Shown: positions 17,685-27,005, counted from the stretch's first letter. The stretch is DNA of 64,000 nt from Pseudoalteromonas tunicata (GCF_002310815.1 NZ_CP011032.1:350001-414000), one strand, 5' to 3'. Made by a program: numbers and translations. Notes: generated by a model from the sequence alone, not told the origin.

Positions 17685-18080
17685 TTAGTGACCTGTTTTC
17701 ATGAAATCGATGGCAGCTTTGATTTCGTCATCAGAGCAGCTCATACACGTACCACGAGGTGGCATAGAGTTAAAACCATTTAGAGCGTGGTTTAACAAAA
17801 CATCTAGACCTTTAGCAACACGAGGTGCCCAGTCTGCTTCAGTTTTTGGAGCGCCTAACGCACCCGTACCGTGACAGCCAAAACAGCTACTTTGATATAC
17901 TTCTTGACCCGTTCTTGGGCCGGTAGGAACCGCGGCAGCAGCGGGTTTATCACCTTGAAGATAAACAGAACCGATAGGTGCTAAACGACTTTTAATCGCT
18001 TCTTCGGTCATAGAATTATCATAAGGTTGGGCTGATACTGTTGTTGCTAGCAGCAACAATGCTGCGGATAGTTTTTTCAT
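17685..18080 (-). CDS. Periplasmic monohaem cytochrome c (c5 type)
   Basis: 131 residues with a signal peptide (MKKLSAALLLLATTVSA). One haem-binding CFGCH lies in the middle (CXXCH), the distal Met is in NSMPPRG, and a second Cys pair CMSC near the C-terminus is the disulfide typical of cytochrome c5 proteins. The Ala/Pro-rich linker after residue 50 separates an N-terminal tail from the haem domain. It would shuttle electrons in the periplasm between bc1 and terminal oxidases or other acceptors. The start at 18080 has an AAGGTA Shine-Dalgarno sequence; a GTG-type extension upstream is rejected because it would precede the signal peptide. Single gene followed by a terminator. Confidence 0.9.
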   Translation of the reverse strand: MKKLSAALLLLATTVSAQPYDNSMTEEAIKSRLAPIGSVYLQGDKPAAAAVPTGPRTGQEVYQSSCFGCHGTGALGAPKTEADWAPRVAKGLDVLLNHALNGFNSMPPRGTCMSCSDDEIKAAIDFMKTGH

Positions 18081-18443
18081 TACCTTGCTCACTTCGATTA
18101 GAACGCGATCAAACACGATAGACGGAAATTAGATCGATTATAACGCTACCAGCAAATTTATAAAATGCTTAGAGGCAGGATAAGTTTATAAAACCCCAAA
18201 AATTTGCGTTAGCGCAAAGAATTTAGGCAAAAAAGATTTCTGGATGAAATTCATTCTCACTTAAGGGTATGGAATGAAATCAATTTTTACATATTTAATA
18301 TTAAAATAGGCACTATTTACGCTAATATGCACAAATCGCTGCGAAATAGTAAGTTACTGTTGTTTATCAAGCGCAAAAGTGAACTTTTTTTGCTTAAAGT
18401 GTCACAGAATGTGGTGTTCGTTTTTTTTATTGGAGGTTCAGGC
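18081..18443. other. Divergent intergenic region, no gene
   Basis: 363 bases between the cytochrome c5-like gene and the first M16 peptidase. It is AT-rich and should hold both promoters. A small inverted repeat TTGCG-TTAG-CGCAA sits near 18203-18216. A reading frame fused in front of the peptidase (from 18327) is not credible because the signal peptide and Shine-Dalgarno sequence start later. I see no convincing -35/-10 pair or RNA gene. Confidence 0.6.
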
Positions 18444-19781
18444 ATGAAGCTAGCCTGGCGCATATTAATAACTATGAGTTTGTTTGGAGCAAGTGCTTCA
18501 CATGCTTTAGTTAGCCCTAAGGATGTAAATACATTCACTTTAGATAATGGCTTAAAAGTCATTGTATTAGAAGATGATTCAATTCCAAATGCCAATATGT
18601 ATACATTTTGGAAGGTTGGGTCGCGAAATGAGGCTCCAGGTATAACTGGGTTATCACATTTTTTTGAGCATATGATGTTTAATGGGGCGAAAAAATACGG
18701 CCCAAAAATGTTTGACCGAACGATGGAGAATCATGGTGGTCGTAATAATGCGTACACCACAGAAGATTTAACGGTTTACACCAATTGGTTTCCATCAGAA
18801 TCCCTCGAAATTATTTTTGATTTAGAAGCCGATCGGATTGCAAATTTAGATATTAATCAACAAGTACTAGAAAGTGAGCGTGGTGTAGTCACATCGGAGC
18901 GCAGTACTGGGCTTGAAAACTCAAACTGGCGCACATTATCAGAGGAAGTAAAAGGTGCGGCTTTTAGGGCTCATCCTTATTCATGGTCTGTGATTGGTCA
19001 TCAGTCTGATATTGATAATTGGACGTTAGATGATTTAAAAAATTATCATAAAACCTATTATGCGCCAAATAATGCCGTAATGGTTATTGTGGGTGCAGTT
19101 CAAACTGCAGAGGTTAAGAAATTAGCTGAGCAGTACTTAGGACCGATTGCAGCGCAACCTGCACCAAGAGCCATTCATACTGTTGAGCCTGCACAAACAG
19201 GTGAGCGCCGTGTGTATGTGCAAAAAGAATCAGTATCATCACCGAATATTATGATGGCCTATCATGTACCGGCGACGTCACATCAGGATTATTATGCTTT
19301 GGCATTGCTATCAGATATTTTATCGAGTGGTAAAAGTGCGCGTTTAAATCAAAATTTAGTTGAAAACCAAATCGCACTAGACACTGCAACTTATTTACCA
19401 CAGTCATTTGATGCTAACTTATTTTACCTTTATGCCGTGGCTGCAAAAGACATCGATGCCACTAAATTAGAGCATGCTTTAATTGCTGAGATTAATAAAG
19501 TGATTAAAGAGGGGGTGACTGAAGCCGAACTCGAAAAGGTTAAAAATCAGCGCTTATTATCTTTATACCGCACGCTGGCCACCATAAATGGTAAAGCAAA
19601 TGAAATGGGAACTTACGAAGTGTTTTTTGGTGATTATCAAAAGTTATTTACCGCGCCACAAGATTTTGCTCAAGTGACCGTGGCCGATGTACAACGTGTA
19701 GCAGCTACCTATCTGAAGCGAGCTAATCGTACCGTTGGTGTATTAGGTGCGAAGGAGGATAGCCATGAAAATGATTTCTAA
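18444..19781 (+). CDS. Secreted M16 zinc metallopeptidase (catalytic partner)
   Basis: 445 residues with a signal peptide (MKLAWRILITMSLFGASASHA). The inverted zinc motif HFFEH is at residues 72-76 and the third ligand Glu at about 152 (VVTSER), the normal HXXEH-X75-E spacing of M16 peptidases. Two M16 domains follow each other (catalytic, then the clamp-like M16_C domain). It should degrade peptides in the periplasm. TTGGAGG precedes the ATG at 18444. The next gene, an M16 homologue without the zinc site, overlaps its end by 17 bases, so the two products are probably made together and may form a heterodimer like mitochondrial processing peptidase or paired bacterial M16B proteins. Confidence 0.93.
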   Translation: MKLAWRILITMSLFGASASHALVSPKDVNTFTLDNGLKVIVLEDDSIPNANMYTFWKVGSRNEAPGITGLSHFFEHMMFNGAKKYGPKMFDRTMENHGGRNNAYTTEDLTVYTNWFPSESLEIIFDLEADRIANLDINQQVLESERGVVTSERSTGLENSNWRTLSEEVKGAAFRAHPYSWSVIGHQSDIDNWTLDDLKNYHKTYYAPNNAVMVIVGAVQTAEVKKLAEQYLGPIAAQPAPRAIHTVEPAQTGERRVYVQKESVSSPNIMMAYHVPATSHQDYYALALLSDILSSGKSARLNQNLVENQIALDTATYLPQSFDANLFYLYAVAAKDIDATKLEHALIAEINKVIKEGVTEAELEKVKNQRLLSLYRTLATINGKANEMGTYEVFFGDYQKLFTAPQDFAQVTVADVQRVAATYLKRANRTVGVLGAKEDSHENDF

Positions 19782-21165
19782 GTGGTTAAAAGTATCTGTA
19801 TTGATAGTAAGTTCAATTTCAGCAACTGCATTTGCTGCCGGTAGCAGTTTTAAGTTGCCGCAATATGAGCGACTAACTTTAGATAATGGCCTCACGGTTT
19901 ATTTACTTGAACAGCATGAAGTGCCGCTTATTAACATGGCGGTTGTGATAAAAACAGGTGCTAAAGCGGATGGCGCACAACAAGGTTTGGCGTATTTAAC
20001 TAACGAAAGCTTAATGCTTGGCACAACGAAGGCATCAAAAAACGAAATTGAAGAAAAGCTCGATTTTTTAGGTGCTAATGTATATGTGGCAACTGATCAC
20101 GACGCCAGTCAAATCAATGCCTCATTTGCTGCAAAAGATCAAGCGACGGTAATGGCGCTGGTGCGCGATATGGTTTTACAACCAAGTTTTACGCCAGAAG
20201 AGTTTGATAAATTTAAAGTTCGCCATCAAAGTGTTTTAAGCCAACAAAAAGAGAGCCCACGTAGTGTGATTGGGCGCTATTTTAATGGGCTTTATTATCA
20301 GCAACATAGTTATGCTCAACCGGTATCAGGTGATGAAAATACTGTAGCGGCACTTAATGTTGAAGCGGTGACGAATTTTTATCAGCAATGGTATAAACCA
20401 AATAATGCAGCCGTAATTGTAAGCGGTGACTTTAATAGCGCAGCAATGAAAGTACGCTTGCAAGCTATGTTCGCTTCATGGCCTGCAGGTGAGCTGATTG
20501 AATTGACAAAACAAGATGTAGTGAAACCTCAACAAGCCAAGGTGCTGTTAGTTAATAAAGCAGATGCCAATGAAACTACATTTTTAATTGGTGGTGCTGG
20601 CGTTGCAAAAAATGCAAAAGATTACGTTCAGTTACAGGTTATTAATACCATTTTAGGTGGGCGTTTTACTTCATGGTTAAATGATGAATTACGTGTTAAT
20701 ACTGGTTTAACTTATGGTGCACGTAGCCAATTTAATAGCCAAGCCCAAGCTGGAACCTTTTATATTTCTACTTTTACTAAAACAGCTACCACAATTGAGG
20801 CGATTGATTTGGCCTTAACAACGTACCAAAAGCTGTGGTCTTTAGGGATTGATGAGGCAACATTAAATTCAGCCAAATCATATGTTAAAGGTCAACTACC
20901 ACCGCGATATGAAACCAGTGATGATCTCGCAAATTTCCTAGCGGATATGTATGTCTATGGCATTGAAGAGAGCATGATTAATCAGTTTGAACAGTCTGTT
21001 AATGAACTGACAGTCGCTCGCAGTAAAGAGCTGATAGCGCAATACTTTCCAGCGAAGGATTTACAATTTGTACTGATTGGTAAAGCGGATGAGTTGCGTG
21101 AGCCAGTTAAAAAATATGGTGCGGTACAAGAAGTTGAAATTACCCGTCCTGGTTATCAATTTTAA
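19765..21165 (+). CDS. Secreted M16 peptidase homologue lacking the zinc motif
   Basis: About 466 residues with a signal peptide ending near FAAGSS. The fold signature of M16 is clear (RLTLDNGLTVYLLEQHEVPLINM at the start, WYKPNNAAVIVSGDF in the middle, and NTGLTYGARSQF near the C-terminus with the conserved Tyr/Arg pair). Where the zinc motif HXXEH should be, the sequence reads YLTNES, so zinc binding and catalysis are not expected. It overlaps the catalytic paralogue upstream by 17 bases and has an AGGAGG Shine-Dalgarno sequence inside that gene. Best explained as the non-catalytic partner subunit that helps bind substrate. Confidence 0.92.
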   Translation: MKMISKWLKVSVLIVSSISATAFAAGSSFKLPQYERLTLDNGLTVYLLEQHEVPLINMAVVIKTGAKADGAQQGLAYLTNESLMLGTTKASKNEIEEKLDFLGANVYVATDHDASQINASFAAKDQATVMALVRDMVLQPSFTPEEFDKFKVRHQSVLSQQKESPRSVIGRYFNGLYYQQHSYAQPVSGDENTVAALNVEAVTNFYQQWYKPNNAAVIVSGDFNSAAMKVRLQAMFASWPAGELIELTKQDVVKPQQAKVLLVNKADANETTFLIGGAGVAKNAKDYVQLQVINTILGGRFTSWLNDELRVNTGLTYGARSQFNSQAQAGTFYISTFTKTATTIEAIDLALTTYQKLWSLGIDEATLNSAKSYVKGQLPPRYETSDDLANFLADMYVYGIEESMINQFEQSVNELTVARSKELIAQYFPAKDLQFVLIGKADELREPVKKYGAVQEVEITRPGYQF

Positions 21166-21170
21166 TGATC

Positions 21171-21202
21171 AAATCAAGTGCATCAATAGCTGCACTTGAT
21201 TT
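21171..21202 (+). repeat. 12-bp hairpin after the M16 pair
   Basis: AAATCAAGTGCA (21171-21182) pairs perfectly with 21191-21202 around an 8-base loop, 5 bases after the M16 stop. No T-run follows directly, so it is likelier an mRNA 3'-end protecting stem in front of the true terminator at 21224-21247. Confidence 0.6.
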
Positions 21203-21223
21203 TGAAAAATGAGTTTAAATAAG

Positions 21224-21247
21224 AGCCAAACCTTGTTTGGCTTTTTT
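21224..21247 (+). terminator. Intrinsic terminator after the M16 pair
   Basis: AGCCAAA and TTTGGCT form a 7-bp stem with a 5-base loop and are followed by T6. It overlaps the last bases of the convergent elbB gene. Confidence 0.82.
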
Positions 21248-21902
21248 ATGGGATCATCACAAGTAATTGTTTGATCGTTTTATCAATACCTTGAGCTGCT
21301 TGTGCAATCGAACCTGCGAGCATGTAAGCAGGTGTGCTAATGACCTTGGCGGTTTCGTCCATCACAAATTCATTAACTTCACAATTTTGGTGATTGGCAC
21401 CCAATAAAGTCAGTTGCTCAGCCGTAGCCGGATCAGTACCAATAGTTGCGGTTACGCCAGGCCCGTATACCAAAGGAATAAGTGCGGGTGCAATGCAAAT
21501 ATAAGCCGCTGGTTTTTTTGCTTGGGCAAATAGTTGGCAAGCATTTAATACTTCGACATTGATTTGGCAATCAGCGCCCTTAAATGCAAAATCAGATAAA
21601 TTTTTAGCCGCGCCAAATCCACCCGGTAATACTAATGCATCAAACTTCGTCGCATCTAACATTGCTAAATCTTGGATATCACCTCGGGCAATTCGGGCTG
21701 ATTCAACCAATACATTACGTTGCTGATCTGATTCGACCTCACCAGTTAAATGGTTGATGACATGAAACTGAGAAATATTAGGTGCAAAACATTGATAGCT
21801 TGCACCTGCCTGAGTAATTGATAATAACGTTAATACCGCTTCATGAATTTCAGAGCCGTCAAAGACGCCACAGCCACTTAATATAACAGCGATTTTTTTC
21901 AT
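21246..21902 (-). CDS. elbB: Glyoxalase ElbB (DJ-1/PfpI superfamily)
   Basis: 218 residues aligning along the whole length with E. coli ElbB: KKIAVILSGCGVFDGSEIHEAVLTLL at the start (E. coli differs in few positions), VINHLTGE, RNVLVESARI, LVLPGGFGAAKNLS, CIAPALIP around the nucleophilic-elbow Cys, and TPAYMLA near the end. E. coli ElbB has glyoxalase III-type activity and was linked to isoprenoid synthesis by genetics. The start at 21902 is the family start; an upstream in-frame ATG 21 bases earlier is less likely. Divergent from polA across a 450-base region with origin-like features. Confidence 0.93.
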   Translation of the reverse strand: MKKIAVILSGCGVFDGSEIHEAVLTLLSITQAGASYQCFAPNISQFHVINHLTGEVESDQQRNVLVESARIARGDIQDLAMLDATKFDALVLPGGFGAAKNLSDFAFKGADCQINVEVLNACQLFAQAKKPAAYICIAPALIPLVYGPGVTATIGTDPATAEQLTLLGANHQNCEVNEFVMDETAKVISTPAYMLAGSIAQAAQGIDKTIKQLLVMIP

Positions 21903-21930
21903 AAGTTGTTTCTCAAATTGCAATAAATTG

Positions 21931-21948
21931 ATTTGTTTATAAACAAAT
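21931..21948. repeat. 18-bp perfect palindrome upstream of elbB
   Basis: ATTTGTTTATAAACAAAT is its own reverse complement and lies 29 bases upstream of the elbB start. It is a plausible operator for a dimeric regulator of elbB or part of an AT-rich opening region next to the GATC cluster. Confidence 0.6.
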
Positions 21949-21985
21949 AGCGCAAAGGAATCTACCTAAAGAATAAAAAAATATA

Positions 21986-22233
21986 AAAGGATCGCTAGGA
22001 TCTTCGATCCTTTGTGGTAAAGTACTGCCTCTGAGATTTTTGTGACGCAGTAATCCACACTCAGGTACCTTGCAGTAAAAACATTTTCCACATTGGATAA
22101 TAATAATAAAAATAATATTCTAACCGAAATTATTTTTAAAAACCCTTTAAATACAAAGAATTAAAAACACTCCAGCTATTCAATTATAACTGGTGCGTTT
22201 AGTCATATCTTTTTATCTACAAACTTATCCACA
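21986..22233. other. DnaA-box and GATC cluster upstream of polA (origin-like or DnaA-binding region)
   Basis: Three GATC sites lie within 20 bases (21990, 21999 and 22006) inside a 9-bp hairpin (21986-21994 with 22005-22013). Beside them are DnaA-box-like 9-mers: TGTGGTAAA (22013-22021, reverse, one mismatch to TTWTNCACA), TAATCCACA (22051-22059, one mismatch), TTTTCCACA (22084-22092, match), ATTGGATAA (22092-22100, reverse, R3-like) and the perfect strong box TTATCCACA (22225-22233). An AT-rich stretch lies at 22098-22180. E. coli oriC likewise has GGATCGC next to TGTGGATAA. No gene covers this 450-base gap between elbB and polA. It may be an origin, a DnaA-titrating or reactivating site, or DnaA control of polA. 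Confidence 0.5.
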
Positions 22234-22353
22234 GCTTATTGATTTTTTAGCTCTTGCTATCAGTTTCTGTGACTCGTTTTCTGAGAGTCCTTGTGGCATG
22301 CTAGGCAATCACAACGACTAAGTAACTTTTTTATAATTACAGGATCCTTAATA

Positions 22354-25104
22354 ATGGCGCAGATCCAAGACAATCCACTGATTTTGGTTGATGGTTCATC
22401 TTATCTTTTTCGCGCATTTCATTCGCCACCGCATTTAACAAACTCCCGTGGTGAATCAACCGGTGCCATTTATGGTGTGGTTAATATGCTCAAAAGTTTG
22501 GTTAAACAATTTGATCCATCTCATATGGTGGTGATATTTGATGCCAAAGGAAAAACATTCCGTAACGACATGTACGCTGAATATAAAGCAAATCGTCCTC
22601 CAATGCCGGATGAGTTAAGAGGGCAAATTGCCCCTTTACATGACATTATTCGCGCTATGGGCTTACCTTTAATTAGCATTGAAGGCGTTGAAGCCGATGA
22701 CGTGATTGGCACGTTTGCCCGTATTGCGACTGAGCAAAAACGTAATGTGCTGATTTCGACTGGTGATAAAGACATGGCTCAATTAGTAAATGAGCATGTA
22801 ACGCTGATTAATACCATGACAGATACTGTGCTTGATCCTGCCGGAGTGACGGAAAAGTTTGGTGTTCCACCAGAGCTGATTATCGATTATTTAGCTTTAA
22901 TGGGTGATAAAGTCGATAACATTCCGGGTGTTGATGGTTGTGGGCCAAAAACCGCGGTTAAATGGCTACAACAATATGGTTCATTGTCCCAAGTTATCGA
23001 GAACGCAGCTGCCATAAAAGGCAAAATAGGCGAAAAATTACAAGCGGCAGTGCCGCATTTACCTCTTAGTTTTGAGCTTGCCACCATTAAACTTGATGTA
23101 GAAGTATCTGACGATCTTGATCAATTAACGATCCAAGCACCAAATAAAGATGAATTGATCAAACTTTACGGTCATTGTGAGTTCCGCCGCTGGTTGGCTG
23201 AGTTATTAGACGGCGCAGCACCTGCACCTCAACCTTTAACTCAACGCGAAACGAATGCCCAAACAAGCTCAGAACTTACAGCGCCCCTGATTGACGTTGA
23301 GTATGAAACCATTTTAACTGAAGAGCAGCTTGATAAATGGCTTGCTCAATTGCAAAGTGCTCCCTTGTTTGCTTTTGATACCGAAACAACCAGTTTAGAT
23401 TATATGCAGGCTGATTTGGTTGGGATGAGTTTTGCAGTCGAAGCAGGTAAAGCGGCTTATTTACCAATTGGTCATGATTATTTAGGTGCGCCTGAGCAAT
23501 TAAGTAAAGAGATGGTGTTTGCAAAATTAGGCCCGTTATTGGCTGATGAGCAGCGCCCTAAAGTAGGCCAGAATTTAAAATACGATAAATCTGTTTTGGC
23601 GCGTGCTGGGCTTGAGCTAAATGGCATTAAATTCGATACTATGCTCGAATCATATGTGCTCAATAGTGTCGGCACTCGTCACGATATGGACTCATTAGCC
23701 CTTAAATATCTTGGCCATAAAAACATTAGTTTTGAAGAGATAGCCGGCAAAGGGAAAAATCAGCTGACGTTTAATCAAATTGAGTTAGACAAAGCTGCTC
23801 CTTATGCTGCTGAAGATGCAGACATCACATTACGTTTGCATCAAATGTTATGGCCAAAACTTGAAGCCGATGAAAAGCTCAAAGTGGTATTTGAAACCAT
23901 TGAGCTACCTTTAGTCAGTGTATTATCTGATATTGAGCGCACCGGCGTTGAAATTGATAGCGATATGTTGGCTAAACAAAGTTTCGAAATTGGTAAACGG
24001 TTAGATGAACTTGAAAAAGAAGCCCATGAACTGGCGGGCGAAGCGTTTAATTTAAGTTCACCTAAGCAACTTCAAGTTATTTTGTTTGAAAAGCACGAAT
24101 TGCCCGTTATTAAAAAAACGCCAAAAGGTGCGCCTTCAACCGCTGAAGAAGTATTGCAAGAACTTGCTCATGATTACCCATTACCTAAATTAATTATTGA
24201 GCATCGTGGCTTATCAAAACTGAAATCAACCTATACCGATAAACTGCCATTAATGGTTAATGCAGATACTCAGCGTGTGCATACCTCGTATCATCAAGCA
24301 ATTACAGCCACTGGGCGTTTAAGCTCCACCGATCCTAACTTGCAAAATATCCCTATTCGTACCGAAGAAGGCCGAAAAATTCGCCAAGCGTTTGTTGCTG
24401 CCAAAGGCTATAAAATTGCTGCGGCCGATTATAGTCAAATTGAGCTGCGTATTATGGCGCATTTATCACAAGATAAAGGCTTACTGAATGCGTTTGCACA
24501 GGGCTTAGATGTTCACAGTGCCACAGCCGCTGAAGTATTTGGCGTTTCTGTCGCTGAAGTAACCACGGATATGCGTCGAAAAGCCAAAGCGGTTAACTTT
24601 GGTTTGATTTATGGTATGTCGGCGTTTGGCCTTGCGCGCCAGCTTGATGTTCCACGTCATGAAGCGCAGCATTATATTGATAAATATTTTGAACGTTTCC
24701 CAGGTGTGCTTGAGTACATGGAAAGCACGCGTGAAAAAGCCGCTGAACTTGGTTACGTTGAAACCTTGTTTGGCCGTCGTTTGTATTTACCTGAAATTAA
24801 TGCACGTAATGGCGCAAGTCGAAAAGCCGCAGAGCGAGCGGCAATCAATGCACCAATGCAAGGTACCGCTGCAGATATCATTAAAAAAGCGATGATCACT
24901 GTGAATGCTTGGGTTAAAGCACAACCTGCCAATACGGTACGTTTATTGATGCAAGTACACGATGAATTAGTATTTGAAATTAAAGAAGAGTGTGTTGGTG
25001 ACTATATGCAGCACATTTGTTTGTTGATGTCGCAAGCGGCGGCGTTAGATGTGCCTTTAATTGTTGAATCTGATAGTGGTGATAACTGGCAACAGGCGCA
25101 TTAA
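22354..25104 (+). CDS. polA: DNA polymerase I
   Basis: 916 residues with all three activities. The N-terminal 5'-3' nuclease (about 1-300) has [26 protein letters not shown] and [11 protein letters not shown]. The 3'-5' proofreading domain is intact: FDTETTSLD (Exo I Asp/Glu) and [12 protein letters not shown] (Tyr and Asp of Exo III). The polymerase domain has [14 protein letters not shown] (motif A), [16 protein letters not shown] (motif B, O helix) and QVHDELVFE (motif C). It fills gaps in repair and removes RNA primers. I start at the ATG at 22354 (MAQIQDNPL) with AGGATCC upstream; the longer frame from 22291 has no support. A Spot 42-like RNA follows, as in E. coli and Vibrio. Confidence 0.98.
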   Translation: MAQIQDNPLILVDGSSYLFRAFHSPPHLTNSRGESTGAIYGVVNMLKSLVKQFDPSHMVVIFDAKGKTFRNDMYAEYKANRPPMPDELRGQIAPLHDIIRAMGLPLISIEGVEADDVIGTFARIATEQKRNVLISTGDKDMAQLVNEHVTLINTMTDTVLDPAGVTEKFGVPPELIIDYLALMGDKVDNIPGVDGCGPKTAVKWLQQYGSLSQVIENAAAIKGKIGEKLQAAVPHLPLSFELATIKLDVEVSDDLDQLTIQAPNKDELIKLYGHCEFRRWLAELLDGAAPAPQPLTQRETNAQTSSELTAPLIDVEYETILTEEQLDKWLAQLQSAPLFAFDTETTSLDYMQADLVGMSFAVEAGKAAYLPIGHDYLGAPEQLSKEMVFAKLGPLLADEQRPKVGQNLKYDKSVLARAGLELNGIKFDTMLESYVLNSVGTRHDMDSLALKYLGHKNISFEEIAGKGKNQLTFNQIELDKAAPYAAEDADITLRLHQMLWPKLEADEKLKVVFETIELPLVSVLSDIERTGVEIDSDMLAKQSFEIGKRLDELEKEAHELAGEAFNLSSPKQLQVILFEKHELPVIKKTPKGAPSTAEEVLQELAHDYPLPKLIIEHRGLSKLKSTYTDKLPLMVNADTQRVHTSYHQAITATGRLSSTDPNLQNIPIRTEEGRKIRQAFVAAKGYKIAAADYSQIELRIMAHLSQDKGLLNAFAQGLDVHSATAAEVFGVSVAEVTTDMRRKAKAVNFGLIYGMSAFGLARQLDVPRHEAQHYIDKYFERFPGVLEYMESTREKAAELGYVETLFGRRLYLPEINARNGASRKAAERAAINAPMQGTAADIIKKAMITVNAWVKAQPANTVRLLMQVHDELVFEIKEECVGDYMQHICLLMSQAAALDVPLIVESDSGDNWQQAH

Positions 25105-25118
25105 TTACTTATAAAATT

Positions 25119-25141
25119 GTGATGGCAAAATTTGTCATCAC
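25119..25141 (+). terminator. Probable polA terminator
   Basis: GTGATGGCAAA and TTTGTCATCAC form a stem of up to 10 bp with one G-U pair, 14 bases after the polA stop. A T-run (TTACTTTTT) follows after a few bases, so termination is likely but not strong. Confidence 0.55.
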
Positions 25142-25282
25142 TTACTTTTTAAGTAAATTAAAAGCAGTGATTGTTAGTATTTAGTTAGTGTTGTGTAGTG
25201 ATTGAGCTTTTACGTTTAAAACACGACGAACATGCTTTATTTATTGGGGGGGCTTTGTTAAAGTGCGCGCCGTCCTACTTAG

Positions 25283-25392
25283 GTAGGCATCCTGTTGATG
25301 ATGTGTCTTCCTTAATCGGAGATGCAGCGTATTAATAGCTTCTCCCCAGATTGCTATAACCGGCTTATTTTATATAAGCCGGTTTTTTTTTT
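25283..25392 (+). ncRNA. spf: Spot 42-like small RNA
   Basis: Lies between polA and engB, exactly where spf lies in E. coli and Vibrio. From GTAGG at 25283 to the end of the T-run is 110 bases; E. coli Spot 42 is 109 and also starts GUAGG. An internal block CTTCCTTAATCGGAGATG resembles the conserved ACUUCACGUAAUCGGAUUUG of Spot 42. The 3' end is a strong terminator: AACCGGCTTAT (25358-25368) with ATAAGCCGGTT (25374-25384) and T10. A weak promoter (TTGTTA near 25255, TACTTA near 25276) would start it at about 25283-25289. Spot 42 is an Hfq-bound regulator of carbon metabolism controlled by CRP in enterobacteria; targets here are unknown. Confidence 0.72.
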
Positions 25393-25394
25393 GC

Positions 25395-26054
25395 TTAAAC
25401 GTTTTGTTCAGGCTCAATAGCTTCTTTTTCTTCAGGAGCTTGATGAATAACTTCACCCAAGTACCAATTATCAAGATGTTTAGCCACTTCCACTAAACCA
25501 ATGCCATCAAGTGATGAAAAAGCATGCACGGTAATATCACCGTTAAGCTCTTTTAGCTCACGACGAACACGTAACACTTCAGATTTACGTTTACCTTGTT
25601 TAAATTTATCGGCTTTGGTTAATAAGACCAAGGTTGAAATATTGCTATCAACAGCCCAATTGATCAGATCTTTATCAAGATCTTTAAGTGGATGACGGAT
25701 ATCCATTAAAATAACTAAGCCTTTTAAGCTTTTACGTTTTTCTAGATATTCACCTAGAGAACGTTGCCATTTTTTCTTCATCTCAATCGGTACTTTAGCG
25801 TAACCGTAGCCTGGTAAATCGATTAGGCGCATGTTATCACCTAAATCAAATGCATTAATTAATTGCGTACGACCAGGTGTTTTACTGGTTTTTGCAATTT
25901 TTTTATCGGTTAACGTATTGAGAGAACTGGATTTTCCGGCATTTGAACGCCCAGCGAAGGCTACTTCAATGCCTGTATCTGGTGGGAGTTTGCTAATATC
26001 GGGAGCGCTGGTAATAAAAGTTGCAGCACTGTATTGTACACGTGATTTAAGCAC
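25395..26054 (-). CDS. engB: Ribosome biogenesis GTP-binding protein EngB/YsxC (YihA)
   Basis: 219-residue TRAFAC GTPase needed for late 50S subunit assembly. The G motifs are GRSNAGKSS (G1), TPGRTQ (G2), DLPGYGYAK (G3), LTKADK (G4) and the HAFSS loop (G5). The start is a GTG at 26052-26054: AAGGAG lies 5 bases before it and homology to E. coli YihA begins at once, while no ATG is near. The C-terminal tail is acidic and Pro-rich. Convergent with the Spot 42-like RNA, the usual arrangement. Confidence 0.95.
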   Translation of the reverse strand: MLKSRVQYSAATFITSAPDISKLPPDTGIEVAFAGRSNAGKSSSLNTLTDKKIAKTSKTPGRTQLINAFDLGDNMRLIDLPGYGYAKVPIEMKKKWQRSLGEYLEKRKSLKGLVILMDIRHPLKDLDKDLINWAVDSNISTLVLLTKADKFKQGKRKSEVLRVRRELKELNGDITVHAFSSLDGIGLVEVAKHLDNWYLGEVIHQAPEEKEAIEPEQNV

Positions 26055-26355
26055 AGTGACTCCTTAAGGTATGCTGGGATAAACTGCAGGCAAAGCTGCA
26101 AAATGTGCGATTAAACTGCCAATGGAGCATTTTATACTAATATCAATAAAATGTTGAGCAACTATCGAGACAGTTTAGCTGTGAAATGAAAAAAAAGGTC
26201 TAAACTTCTTAATCTAAGTCAAAACCCTTATATTTTATAAGTTTTTACAGGGCATAAGACGTGCCAGAGAAATTAATATCGTGTAGAATACGAAACTAAT
26301 GCTGGTAGATATACCTGCATTGCAGGTTTACAGGGTCGAAAACAGAGAATCCACC
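26055..26355. promoter_or_regulatory. Divergent engB / cytochrome c4 intergenic region
   Basis: About 300 bases without a gene. It holds an 8-bp inverted repeat (CATTTTAT at 26128 and ATAAAATG at 26146), a TTAATCTAAGTCAA at 26209-26222 that matches the FNR box TTGATN4ATCAA in 8 of 10 positions, a CTTATA/TATAAG repeat near 26228-26242, and a palindromic ACCTGCATTGCAGGT at 26313-26327 just before the cytochrome gene. An oxygen-responsive site would suit a cytochrome gene, but none of these is proven. Confidence 0.4.
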
Positions 26356-26988
26356 ATGAAAAAAATAGCACTATCTTTAACTATGTTGTTTGGTGCATTG
26401 GCTGCAAACAACGCAACTGCATTTGATGGCGATGCAACAGCTGGAAAGGCAAAGTCTGCAGTATGTGCAGCGTGTCATGGCGCCGATGGCAATGCGCCAA
26501 TTAGTATGTATCCGAAATTAGCGGGTCAACATGCTGAGTATATCTACAAGCAATTGAAAGATCTTAAACAAGGTATGACTTCTGGCGGTAAAGAAGGTCG
26601 TATGGAACCGGTAATGAGTGGCATGGCCATGCCATTAGCGGAACAAGATATGAAAGATCTTGCTGCGTACTTTAATTCTTTACCAATTCAAGAAGGTGAA
26701 ACTCCTAAAGAATTGGTTGAAGTTGGTACTAAGTTATACAAAGCGGGTGATGCCGAGCGTGGAATTCCTGCTTGTGCGGCGTGTCACGGTCCTCGTGGTA
26801 ACGGCACATCGTTAGCTGGCTTCCCAAAAATTTCTTCACAACATCCTGAATATATCAAGTCACAACTTGAAAAATTCCGTTCAGGTACACGCCATAATGA
26901 CCTTAACGGCATGATGCGTGATGTGGCGAAAAAACTAACAGATCACGATATTGAAGTATTATCAAAATACTTAAATGGTCTTCACTAG
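26356..26988 (+). CDS. Dihaem cytochrome c4
   Basis: 210 residues: signal peptide (MKKIALSLTMLFGALAANNATA), then two similar c-type domains, each with a CAACH haem site and distal Met region (MSGMAMPL in the first, LNGMMRDVA in the second). PKLAGQHAEYIYKQL and PKISSQHPEYIKSQL are the paired conserved segments of cytochrome c4. It is a periplasmic electron carrier, in many gammaproteobacteria a donor to cbb3-type oxidases. The start at 26356 is where the signal peptide begins. In alteromonads cytochromes c4 and c5 commonly lie near polA. A strong terminator follows. Confidence 0.93.
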   Translation: MKKIALSLTMLFGALAANNATAFDGDATAGKAKSAVCAACHGADGNAPISMYPKLAGQHAEYIYKQLKDLKQGMTSGGKEGRMEPVMSGMAMPLAEQDMKDLAAYFNSLPIQEGETPKELVEVGTKLYKAGDAERGIPACAACHGPRGNGTSLAGFPKISSQHPEYIKSQLEKFRSGTRHNDLNGMMRDVAKKLTDHDIEVLSKYLNGLH

Positions 26989-27005
26989 TTTTTCGTTATT
27001 GAATT

